DNA from: Muribaculaceae bacterium Isolate-104 (HZI) | Lineage (GTDB): Bacteria; Bacteroidota; Bacteroidia; Bacteroidales; Muribaculaceae | Direction: 5' to 3' | Length of the DNA: 64,000 bases | Assembly (NCBI GenBank): GCA_003762715.1 | Contig: RIBJ01000039.1 | Location: forward strand, 22,048-86,047 | In this document: one piece after another, positions 15,731-24,319 of the stretch | Position numbering within the stretch: position 1 is the first letter of the stretch | Layout of the letters: each line of letters begins with the position of its first letter | Notes under the pieces: generated by a model | Seen by the model: the letters and a program-made list of their open reading frames with translations, nothing else | Databases searched by the model: none | What the model was told of the DNA's origin: nothing | Translations under genes and position numbers: made by a program

Positions 15731-16429
15731 TTACTTTCTCATCATTGAAACAAAAGCTTTGACATCTATGTCCAATGTCTGATTATTTCGCAAGAACCAA
15801 TCAATGTAATTTGGATCGATTGCAAAAATTTCTCGAAAAGTTTTTCCTTTATACTTTCCAAAAGAAATCACGTCATCGGGAGTTGCCTTTGGAAAAACTC
15901 GAGTTATTTCGTCCTCAATAATACGCTCTCTATCCGATGTGTTTTCAGGGATGTTTAGCAGTTGGTCGAAATCAACCCTAAAATAATGGTCTTTCTCCAT
16001 TAGCCAAAAGATATATTTTGGGTCTTGGGAATATATCTCTTTTATCGTCTTGCCTTTGTATTTTCCAAACTCAATAACATAGTCGGGATTTCGAATGGGG
16101 AATATTTCGTTCATGTCAACTCCGGGGACATCAAGAAGAACCCATTCTCCACATCCTGCGCAGGGGATTTCCTCATCTTTGATATTTGGATAGCACCCTT
16201 GTCTATAACTATCATCCGGCTTACCATCCACAAAGCATTTACCATAAGCCTTACCATACTTACCCCGTGGCTTTACAGTTTCAACTAAAAAAGTTCTATC
16301 TCGATTAGGGTCATGACGTCTTTCTTCGCTTGAAGAACGAGCCAACCCCAACTCACACCTTTTTACCAAGAATGGGGTTCTCTTGCCAATGTTATAGTAT
16401 ATGCTGAATATATTATCGCTTGGATACAT
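15731..16429 (-). CDS. Cargo protein with two FGKYKGKT repeats and a possible zinc site
   Basis: This 232-residue cytoplasmic protein has no signal peptide. Two copies of a ~35-residue unit, FGKYKGKTIKEIYSQDPKYI (about 121-160) and FGKYKGKTFREIFAIDPNYI (about 190-225), match the small domain found at the C-terminus of exodeoxyribonuclease X-like and DUF3820 proteins. Between about residues 63 and 93 four Cys (including CAGCGEW) could bind zinc. No nuclease catalytic domain is visible, so it may be an accessory nucleic-acid-binding protein. It is the last gene of the three-gene operon, starting 3 bp after the lipoprotein stop. The function is unknown. Confidence 0.8.
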   Translation of the reverse strand: MYPSDNIFSIYYNIGKRTPFLVKRCELGLARSSSEERRHDPNRDRTFLVETVKPRGKYGKAYGKCFVDGKPDDSYRQGCYPNIKDEEIPCAGCGEWVLLDVPGVDMNEIFPIRNPDYVIEFGKYKGKTIKEIYSQDPKYIFWLMEKDHYFRVDFDQLLNIPENTSDRERIIEDEITRVFPKATPDDVISFGKYKGKTFREIFAIDPNYIDWFLRNNQTLDIDVKAFVSMMRK

Positions 16430-16432
16430 ATG

Positions 16433-16942
16433 CTATTTTTTAGAATTGAACAAAGGCTTTAGTGCGCTTTGAATTGCTTTACGAACATCATCAGCTTCCG
16501 TTTCACCTTGACCCTCTGCCGTACAGGTACAAATTGGACGCTGTGTATATGCTGATATAAACTGAATTGTAACCTCAATAGAATATCCGAGGTTGACATT
16601 TCTGCGCCCAGTTTCTCCAAAGTTCACAATCATTGTTTCCTTTGCGTTGTTAGGGTTCACCTCATTGACTTGGATAAATCCATTCTTAAAAAGGATACCC
16701 GATATTAAAGAGGCTGGGTTAATGGATTTGGTTGTTCCTCCATAAACGCCATATTGATTGCCATAAACTCCGGCACTTGACGTGTAATCACCAGTTGGAG
16801 ATATATAGAAATATCGATAATTATCAATGGAGTCATCGTAAGTATGGATGACAGGAGGACGCATAGACGCACACCCGCTCAACATACAGATTGCCAATAA
16901 AGATATTATGCTTATGTAAGCGTGCTTATAAATCCTCTCCAT
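16433..16942 (-). CDS. Cargo lipoprotein, unknown function
   Basis: I place the start at MERIYKHAYISI (16942), which gives a 169-residue protein with a clean lipoprotein signal and lipobox LSGC (mature Cys at about 24). A longer frame to 16993 would put the signal peptide too far inside. The body is Gly/Tyr-rich (TSSAGVYGNQYGVYGG) and then mixed, resembling Bacteroidetes envelope lipoproteins of the DUF4136 kind, with low certainty. It overlaps the preceding gene by 17 bp. With the secreted protein upstream it suggests an envelope-located role for part of the cargo. Confidence 0.8.
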   Translation of the reverse strand: MERIYKHAYISIISLLAICMLSGCASMRPPVIHTYDDSIDNYRYFYISPTGDYTSSAGVYGNQYGVYGGTTKSINPASLISGILFKNGFIQVNEVNPNNAKETMIVNFGETGRRNVNLGYSIEVTIQFISAYTQRPICTCTAEGQGETEADDVRKAIQSALKPLFNSKK

Positions 16943-17606
16943 TTGCACGATTGTATTCGTTATCATAGAACATGGTGATATAATATTTGCCATAGAGTTC
17001 AGAAATCATAAACCATACTGGCTTTTTGGAACACAAATCCATCATATAATCAAACGATATTTTCATTAGCTCCTTTTGCATTTCCTCAGTTGGATTCGCA
17101 AGTTCTTCTGCCGTATATTTCTTCAAGATTATGGGCATTAGTTTTTCTCGCAATAGCGTAGTGTCTGACAATTCTGCCGGTTGCTGATAGAAGATAGCCT
17201 CATATCGTTTGTTCTTTACGCTGATATTGCAGGATATGTCTTCATCATCAGGTATAAGTTCATTCCCTAAAGACATATATTTAGGGTTCTTTTCAAACTG
17301 CTGTATTAGTCTGTTGAATCGGATTTGGATTGAACGCTCGTCCACATTATTGGCATCGCATACCATTATTCGGCACACTTTATCGCCATTTGTTGCAATG
17401 TGGATATTTACGTCCATCCCATTAAATTTCCCCTCCAAAACATCCTTGTTATAAGAATTGGCATGAAATCCTTTGGCCTTTAACTTTTGAATCATTGCCG
17501 ATTTAGAGCCGTCAACAGGAATTCCGAGGAACTGCGTTACGTCTTGTTGGGCGTATGCACATATCGCAACCAAAACGACGATAACGCCTGCTATTATCTT
17601 TTTCAT
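16926..17606 (-). CDS. Cargo secreted protein, unknown function
   Basis: I place the start at MKKIIAGVIVVLVAICAYAQ (17606), a typical signal peptide, which gives 226 residues. The start of the longest frame (17678) would bury that signal. The mature protein has charged and aromatic patterns but no motif I recognise. The pattern FLGIPVDGSKSAMIQKLKAK at its N-terminus recurs in uncharacterised secreted Bacteroidetes proteins, to my recollection. It is the first gene of the cargo operon and is preceded by a long structured leader. Confidence 0.8.
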   Translation of the reverse strand: MKKIIAGVIVVLVAICAYAQQDVTQFLGIPVDGSKSAMIQKLKAKGFHANSYNKDVLEGKFNGMDVNIHIATNGDKVCRIMVCDANNVDERSIQIRFNRLIQQFEKNPKYMSLGNELIPDDEDISCNISVKNKRYEAIFYQQPAELSDTTLLREKLMPIILKKYTAEELANPTEEMQKELMKISFDYMMDLCSKKPVWFMISELYGKYYITMFYDNEYNRANGEDL

Positions 17607-17654
17607 ATTCTGATGTAAGCGCACCTCAGTTACCATAAGTGCAATTAAAAACCA

Positions 17655-17810
17655 AGAAGCGTGGAACTGTAATGCCACGTCTTAATGCGAAGGTGGTAGG
17701 AATACCTTGATGAGCAGATGTGGGAATAACAGCCCCACGCATATGCGTGGAGACCATTACGCCGTCTCTTGCTCATGTGAATAAAGTTTCCTACGCTTAT
17801 CGCATACAAG
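17655..17810 (-). ncRNA. Multi-stem structured leader or small RNA, unidentified
   Basis: Nested and branched pairing is visible. The outer helix is 17685-17690 with 17800-17805 (atgcga/tcgcat), then 17696-17702 with 17788-17794 (gtaggaa/ttcctac), then 17710-17716 with 17770-17776 (atgagca/tgctcat). Inside these are hairpins 17720-17724/17734-17738 and 17750-17754/17764-17768, and the palindrome CCACGCATATGCGTGG (17735-17750). A separate hairpin is at 17660-17679. A promoter at 17871 would transcribe it on the minus strand ahead of the cargo genes, so a cis-acting leader is my preferred reading. I could not match it to a known class. Confidence 0.6.
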
Positions 17811-17870
17811 AAGAAGACATAACGCCTCTTTTTTTCAAAATGTCGTGACGGGACTACTCCCAATTAACTG

Positions 17871-17878
17871 CAAAGTTA
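17871..17878 (-). promoter_or_regulatory. -7 element of the cargo operon
   Basis: On the minus strand this reads TAACTTTG, preceded by a TTGCAACG-type -33 region. The predicted start near 17865 gives a leader of about 260 nt, which holds the multi-stem RNA. Confidence 0.6.
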
Positions 17879-17923
17879 CGACTTTTTGCGTTGCAAGTCA
17901 ATAGGCTGGGCAAAAATAAGTTT

Positions 17924-17963
17924 GGTTTGGTTCTATATATAGATATATAAACCGAACCAAGCC
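17924..17963. repeat. Hairpin B, counterpart of hairpin A
   Basis: The arms ggtttggttc and gaaccaagcc pair with one G-T and surround a TATATATAGATATATA loop. They match hairpin A at 14718-14762 in arm sequence and loop character. Confidence 0.55.
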
Positions 17964-18070
17964 TATAAATATATGCTGGGCAAAAGAGAAATGCATATAT
18001 CAGTTTTTCTTTTCACCAACCCCTATATCATCCTTTATACCGACCACCGAAAGAAGAAAACCGAGGCAAA

Positions 18071-18166
18071 AGAATAGAACTAAAAATAGCTAACACCTGC
18101 AAATTAAACTTAAATCCATGCTATTTACTTGTGCCAATTTTCTCACTTAGTACATTTTCAGTACAC
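18071..18166 (+). repeat. Right arm-like repeat of the inner element
   Basis: The landmarks agaatagaactaaaaatag, gctattta and TTAGTACATTTTCAGTACA are in the same order and orientation as at the left end, 48 bp before the right attachment core. Confidence 0.55.
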
Positions 18167-18206
18167 TTAAAATTGTATTATATCTTGAATATCAAATAAT
18201 TAAATA

Positions 18207-21200
18207 CTATACATCAGAACTGCGGATTTCCTGCCGCTCCAGCTCATTCGGTCGTAGATACTTGAAGAGCAAATACAGTTCAGTCAAAGAATTGGAGATT
18301 GTCGTGCCACTGAGAAAGGTCGCCCCTAGGTCTTTGCCTGTACGTTCCTGAATGGTGCGTATAGCATAGAGAAGATTGAGGGAGCGTTGGCTTCCGTCGG
18401 CGTTGCCGAGACCGGCGACACGGGTGTGACGGGTGTTGAACATCAAATTTTTATAGTTCTGAGATTCGTCAACGAATATGTGGTCGATACCCATCTGTTT
18501 GAAGTCCACCACGTTGTCGCGGTTCTGCTCCATCTGATACTGGATGGTGGCAATCTTGGCGGTAAGATTCTCCTTGCGCTTGATAAGACCTTTCAGCATG
18601 GCGCGTGACACGTCATGCCCCTGCTGCCTGACAACTTCAAGGTTCTCCTCCACGCTGTCAAGTTCCGCCTGAAGAATCTCCTGCTGGATTTCGGGCGACT
18701 GCGGTATCTTGCCGAACTGGTCGTGCGACATTATAATGCAGTCATAGTCGTTGTTCTTCATTTTATTGAAGAACGCCACACGGTTGTCCGCCTTGAAACT
18801 CTTTTCATCGGCATAGAGAATCCTCGCGTTGGGATAGGCACTATGGTATGTCATGGCAATTTCTGCCACATTCGCCTTCATTCCGATAATCATCGGCTTG
18901 TGGGCAAGTCCGAGACGTTTCATCTCATGTGCCGCCATACACATTATCAGTGTCTTGCCGGTCCCGACTTGATGGTCACAGATGCCGCCGCCGTTCTGCA
19001 ACAGCATCCACACACAATCCTTCTGCGACTGATACACGGAGTGTATGCCGTAGCGGTCTCCGAGCATCTTCATATTGAGGTCGGGGAACGTCTGGTGGCT
19101 GCCGTCATACTGCGGACGCACAAAGCAGTTGAACTTGCGGTTGTAGAGGTCAGAGAGTTTCTCCTTGAACTCAGGCGACTGCGCTTCGAGCCAGTCGGCA
19201 AAACCGTTGCGGATTTCGTCGATTTTGGTATTGGCAAGCTGAATCGCCTCGCTGTCAGGCACCTTGATATCGTGGCCGTTCTCATCCTTTCCGGCAGACT
19301 TCTTGATGTCGGGGACGGTGTTGTGCAGGGCGTGTTTCAGAAGGCTTATGCCGTCGTATGTGCGGTAATAGCCTCTGACGCAGAATTCCTCCCATATCTT
19401 CATGTTCTTGCGTGGCGCGTCACATGAATACTCGTCCATCGAGGATGAATAGGCAATCTTTATGTCGGTGCCATACAGATTGCTCATGTAAGCGGAGTAT
19501 ATGCCGGTGGGTATCCACCTCTCGCCGAAATTGAAGTCAAGTTCGGCGAAAGTGATTTTTCGCGGGGTGGCTTCTTCAAGTGCTTTGAGAGAATCCTGCG
19601 CCATAGCGATATATGGCTCGATGCCGTCATATCCGGGGAAGTTTTTGATACGTTCTTCTTCGCGGTCAATCCATGCCTTGACATCCTCGGCTTTCTGCAC
19701 CACGTTTCCGGCGATAAACCTGTCCTTGATTTCATAATTCTCCACCAGAGGGTTATAATATATGTGTCCCTCCAGACTCTGAATCAGATTTTCCTCGGAC
19801 ATATCCACTAATCCGGTCATATAGTCCAGATTGACGGCACCGAACTTGTTGAGCGATGCAGATAACGCCTCCATAGGAGTATCGACACTTGTCAGTTCAT
19901 CCACAGCGAATGAAACAGGATGATCGAAGATGTCAGCCTTGACAAACCTACCGTTCTCGCCGCGCTCCAATGCCAGTGCGTCACGCCCATTGGCGTCAAT
20001 GAGGATAAATCTCACATTCTGTTTCTCGTTGAGATTACCGTATTTCTCCACAAACTCATCATAATACTGATTGAGGTGTTCGCGCAGCTCGGCACTTGCC
20101 TCGTGCGTTTCAGCCTCGTAGTTGTAGAGTTGCTGGTATGTCTCCGACAGGGTGACATAGAGCATGGCGCGTTTCGCCTGTTCCGGCTTCAACTCCAACG
20201 GATTGAATGTTGCTCCGTTCTTGCGGACTTCCGAGAGGAATCCGACCATGCCGTCCTGAACGACCATACTGCCGTTATGGTGGAAGAACTGAATGTCCTC
20301 CGAGAAAGGACGGGGAGACATATCCCTTTCGACAGGCTCCGGCTTTTGTGGAACCACTCTTGGCTGTCTGCCGGGTATGAAGTCGCCTTCGGTTCTTTCA
20401 ATGACGGTGCCGCTTTCGTTGATAGTCTCGCCATTTGCAGCGGCTTGTTTGGCGGCTTCTTCCGCCTCACGTTCCAGACGCATTTCTTCAAGCTGGCGGT
20501 GGGCAATAGACATCATGGTTTCGTAGAATCCATTGATGGGCGGATTGTCCTCCCAGTTAAGAGAGCCATAAAACTCCAGCTCCTTTTCATTGAGCGGACG
20601 GAATTTCTTTACGGGTATGTCCTTGACTTCGACACTCGGTTTCGGCTTGGGGGCATCCTCAGCCTGTTTCGGCTGACGGCGGGGTTTGCCGATAGGCTCC
20701 AATTCGCCGAAGAGATTGTAGGCAAACAGGCGAGGGTCGGGATTATCGGTGTAATCAGGACTGCCGTCGGTCTCTATATCCTTGGCTGGTTCCATTTTTG
20801 ATGAATCAACAGGAGCGGGGGCAGGCTTTGGTTCCGGCTCAGGCTCCGCTTTTGGAGGCTGATTGGGTGTAACCGTTTCAACCACCTTCTGCTTAGGTGT
20901 CTTTTTCAGCTTCGGGTCTTCCAACTGTTCGCAGATTGCCACACGTTTGCCGGCCCGCACAAGTTTGGGCAGATATGTGTCAAGAGCATGATGCGGAAAG
21001 CCAGCCAATTCAATATAATTGTCCCTGCCGTTGGCTCTGCGGGTCAAAGTTATACCTAATATTTCCGAGGCTGTCACGGCATCCTTGCCGAATATTTCAT
21101 AGAAATCACCCACACGGAAAAGAAGTACAGCATCAGGATGTTTCTTTTTCATCTCCTGATACTGTTGCATCAGAGGTGTATTGGTATGGCTCGACTTTTT

Positions 21201-22451
21201 TTCAGCTCTTGGAACTTCCACCTTCGCATCCTGCTTGGGTGTAGGAGTTGGCGTAACAGGGTCAGGTGTAGGCGGCTTAATGCCTTTGGAATTATACAAT
21301 TCCAGATTCAGGCGCAGGTGCAACGACTCGTCGAGTGCCTTACGCAAGTCTTGTGCAATGCCATCGACACCTCCGTCATGGTGGTACACGATAGCAGGTT
21401 TGCCATACTGGTCAGTGCCAACCTTGGCGTCGGTGCATATAACATTCTGCGGAAACGCCTGAAAGAACTTGTTGCCTGGCACTTTTGTACCCCGGTCAAC
21501 TACCGATTGAATGAAAAACTCTTCATCAGCCGACAAAGACTTCTTTTCGGTGTGCTTCTGGAAAATAATCAGGTCAGAGCCGACATCTGTTCCAGCATTT
21601 TCGCTGAACGTATTGTTGGGCAGACGCAGAGCCGCCACAAGGTCAGCCTTTTTCACAAGCTCCATTCTTATGAAAGGCGAAGCGGCGTTCATTACACCCT
21701 GCGATGTGATAAAGGCAATCAGGCCTCCTTCTCTCACTTGGTCAAGACCTTTGAGAAAGAAGTAATTGTGCAACGACTTGGAAGCCTGACGATAGCCAAT
21801 CTCCTTGCTAACGGCATAAGCCGGGTCTGCAACCGCGAAATCTCCGAAAGGAACATTGGAGGCAGCAACATCAAAGTAACCGTTGAAGTCACTCTCAATC
21901 TTCTCGAACCTCTCTATGCGTGTCAGCATTGACGGGTGCAGGGCTGACAAGATTTTACCGGTGAGCAAGTCCTTTTCGTAAGCCAACACCTCGGCTCCGG
22001 GGTATCTGTCATTGCGCAGGAAAGAGTCGATAAACGCTCCCTGTCCGGCAGACGGTTCAAGAAAACTTTTTATCTCTACACCCTGATATTTAAGCGCATC
22101 GGAAATAGCATCAACAATACGGTTGTCGGTATAGAATGCTGTCAGCGTTGACGCCTTCAACGACTCCATATAGCGGTTAAACTCCTTATCATCACGAGAA
22201 TAATCGTGAATCAGCCGACGCAGCTCTACCGTAGGCGCGAACAGTTCAATGTCGCTCTTGCTCCACTTGGCGGCATCCGCCAGTTCATTGGCATCGTTGA
22301 GAATACACTTCAACCCACCGAATCCGGCATACTTGCGCAGCACTGCAATCTCCTCGGCAGTCTGCGCCCCGCGCCCCTTGACACCGAGACTAAACGCCAT
22401 CCGTATCGCCTCGATGTTGTCGCGCATTGTTTGTAGTCTATTGTAACTCAT
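18207..22451 (-). pseudogene. N-terminal piece of the split methylase/SNF2 helicase polyvalent protein
   Basis: 1414 residues are read before the insertion forces a stop (RSSDV). An N6-adenine methylase domain comes first, with [11 protein letters not shown] at 130-140 and the catalytic-loop variant NVPFG at 199-203. Residues about 425-514 match MutS domain I ([41 protein letters not shown]). A long Pro/charged linker and a helical region follow. The first SNF2 lobe holds Walker A (VGTGKT, near 1160), the DESQ box (near 1329) and SGTT. Such giant proteins are carried by Bacteroidales conjugative elements and are thought to act on element DNA during establishment. The ATG at 22451 overlaps the DUF1896 stop by 14 bp. 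Confidence 0.88.
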
Positions 22452-22893
22452 TGCGGTATTGTTCTAAAATGTCCGCAATGGTACCCGCTAACTCGTTCTG
22501 TAGCCTCGGGTAATCTTCTCTGCTGAGGAAGTCCCCGTTGACTTCATACTTGTCAAGTATGGCGTTGACGTAACGGAGTCCGAGCAGTAATTCTGCCCAC
22601 TCAATTTTTGCTTCTTCAGTCGGCAGGTCGTTGTGGAACAGTTCTTCAAGGAGGTTGAATATCACATCCCAACGGGACACATAGTGACCTTCGAGAAGAA
22701 CACGCATGGCGAGTTCCTCGGCTACGGACTGACTGCGCCCTTCGAGGATAAGGTGGGTCATGGTCTTATATGCTTCGCCGGCGCGGGTATTGATAAACTC
22801 TGGGTCTGTTAATTCGGGAAAGCGGTGGTCACGTAGGTGACCGTAGAGATAGGCTGCGAAATAGTCCATCTCATTTTCATGAGATTGTTTCAT
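22438..22893 (-). CDS. DUF1896 family protein of the conjugative element
   Basis: This 151-residue acidic helical protein starts at [20 protein letters not shown]. Its conserved pattern ([20 protein letters not shown], then [15 protein letters not shown]) is that of DUF1896, a small family encoded in Bacteroidetes conjugative elements directly before the methylase/helicase gene. The arrangement is the same here, with a 14-bp overlap. I chose 22893 because the extra N-terminal residues of the longer frame are unlike the family. The function is unknown; co-translation suggests a partner of the giant protein. Confidence 0.85.
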   Translation of the reverse strand: MKQSHENEMDYFAAYLYGHLRDHRFPELTDPEFINTRAGEAYKTMTHLILEGRSQSVAEELAMRVLLEGHYVSRWDVIFNLLEELFHNDLPTEEAKIEWAELLLGLRYVNAILDKYEVNGDFLSREDYPRLQNELAGTIADILEQYRNELQ

Positions 22894-23116
22894 TATGGTG
22901 GGGAATTTAGTGGTTTGCCGAAATCCTGTTTGCTTAAAGTGGTGTATGGTAGGCATATAAGCAAAAGGACACCGGGTTCCCGCCCGATGTCCAACCACTA
23001 AATCCACGTCAAAAATGAAACAAAAACATTATATGACGTTGAATCAAGTGCAAAGATACAAAATCTTCGGGACATTCGGGAGGAGTTATTGATATTTTAG
23101 CTGATTTTCAAGCCTC

Positions 23117-24196
23117 TTAACCCGCTTTCTTGTGGGATTTACGCTTCTTGCGGGCTTTCTTCTGAAAATCATTCTCGTCGGGGGTGAAGGCCTCGATGAC
23201 TCGCTTCACGATGAGGTTGTAGAGTTTTTCCTCGTCACGGCTGAGGTCGGTGGGATGCAGCCCGGTCGTGACTATGCCATGACCGTTATAGGGCGTTTCG
23301 CCATTGTGGAAGGTGTTGCGGGTGCTGAGCCATCCCACTTCTTTAGCCATCCGGCCGTAGCAGGGGTTGTGTTCCAGCACACGGAAGTCACGACGCATGG
23401 AGTCATAAACATTGCCGGGGATGCCGTTCTGGTAGAGGTAGGGGTATGAGATCAGCCCTTTGGCGTAAAGTTTGTGGGCGATGAGGAACGTCGGCTCAAA
23501 ATCGTAGCCGAGTTCCATAGTGGCATCCATCCACAGGGTGACCATGTTGTGAAGAGTCTGACCCTTCACGATATTCAGTTCCACGTCGCCGCTTTCATCG
23601 GCTGATTCGTTCTCAGCCGATTCGATGTCGAGGTCTTTTCCTGCGGCCTCGGAATTGGCTTTGAGAAAAAAATTCACGAGTTCCTCCGCGAGCCATGCCT
23701 CATGCTTGTCGGGAGAATATGTGCCGTTCTCGACAGCCCGGATGATGATGGGCTTACGCAGACGTGGAAGCCATGCGCGGCGCACAGTCACCGGCATACG
23801 GAGATACCAGTACAGGTTCAGGAACGCCAGTTCTCCTTCGAATGTGGGTTCCATGGCGTTGACGACGACATTGCTTTTTGCCCACAGCGTCTTGATTACG
23901 GAGAGTTGGGCTTCGTCGGCTTTCGACTTCTCCCAGCCGAGCAGCGCATCATAGTTGCGCATCCTGAAATTGAAGTGGTGCGCGTACATCTGGCGCATGT
24001 CCTGACCGGAGTTCATGACGAACTTTTCGCCATGCTTGTATTCGGATTCGATGATTTCGCCGTTGGTCCATGTCACGGCATAGCCGTTGCCATGATAGTA
24101 GCCTTCGAGTTCGGAGGTTGCGCCGATTGCGCGGGCAATGGTCTCAGCCATGAAACGGTTGGCGGTTACGACTGTCACGAGTGTCTTCTTTGTCAT
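23117..24196 (-). CDS. Topoisomerase IA-like protein lacking the RTDS motif (Exc position)
   Basis: This 359-residue protein resembles topoisomerase III at both ends. A Toprim-like start (VTVVTANRFMAETIARAIG, then YYHGNGYAVTWTNGEI) and a C-terminal block (GIVTTGLHPTDLSRDEEKLY, IVKRVIEAF) match the usual order. It is about half the usual length. At the active site the usual YPRTDS reads SYPYLYQN, so the Tyr is kept but the Arg and the rest of the motif are lost. In CTnDOT the equivalent position is exc, a topoisomerase gene needed for excision. This copy may be a structural or DNA-binding derivative. The lysine-rich tail fits DNA contact. Confidence 0.75.
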   Translation of the reverse strand: MTKKTLVTVVTANRFMAETIARAIGATSELEGYYHGNGYAVTWTNGEIIESEYKHGEKFVMNSGQDMRQMYAHHFNFRMRNYDALLGWEKSKADEAQLSVIKTLWAKSNVVVNAMEPTFEGELAFLNLYWYLRMPVTVRRAWLPRLRKPIIIRAVENGTYSPDKHEAWLAEELVNFFLKANSEAAGKDLDIESAENESADESGDVELNIVKGQTLHNMVTLWMDATMELGYDFEPTFLIAHKLYAKGLISYPYLYQNGIPGNVYDSMRRDFRVLEHNPCYGRMAKEVGWLSTRNTFHNGETPYNGHGIVTTGLHPTDLSRDEEKLYNLIVKRVIEAFTPDENDFQKKARKKRKSHKKAG

Positions 24197-24319
24197 ATTT
24201 GAAATGTTTTTATTGTGAGTTGGGAATTTTGAGACGAAAGCGTCGGGAGGTTCCGGACCCTCCCTAGGCGTTTCATCCGCGTGGGTTCAGTGGTTGTGGA
24301 TTATACTCTGCTGTGGGAA

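Larger units (their letters stand above)
13130..18220. mobile_element. Inner integrative element inserted in the helicase gene
   Basis: The boundaries are a 7-bp site, TCAAAAC at 13130-13136 and TCAGAAC at 18214-18220. Joining the host DNA across one copy restores the frame as [15 protein letters not shown], which is expected in this protein family. Inside are a complete tyrosine recombinase gene next to the left end, related arm-like repeats at both ends, an iteron-like array, and a three-gene operon. No relaxase or transfer genes are present, so it would move by excision and integration and rely on other elements for transfer between cells. Confidence 0.85.

Noticed and set aside
17651..17830. 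Hammerhead-type ribozyme (plus-strand text near 17706 reads CTTGATGAG)
   Set aside because: The rest of the hammerhead core (GAAA and the cleavage-site triplet in the right places) is missing and the pairing pattern differs.
17645..17863. A 72-residue minus-strand frame starting MGVVPSRHFEKKRR
   Set aside because: It runs straight through the multi-stem RNA; the Tyr/Ser/His-rich product looks like translated stem sequence. A short leader peptide cannot be fully excluded.
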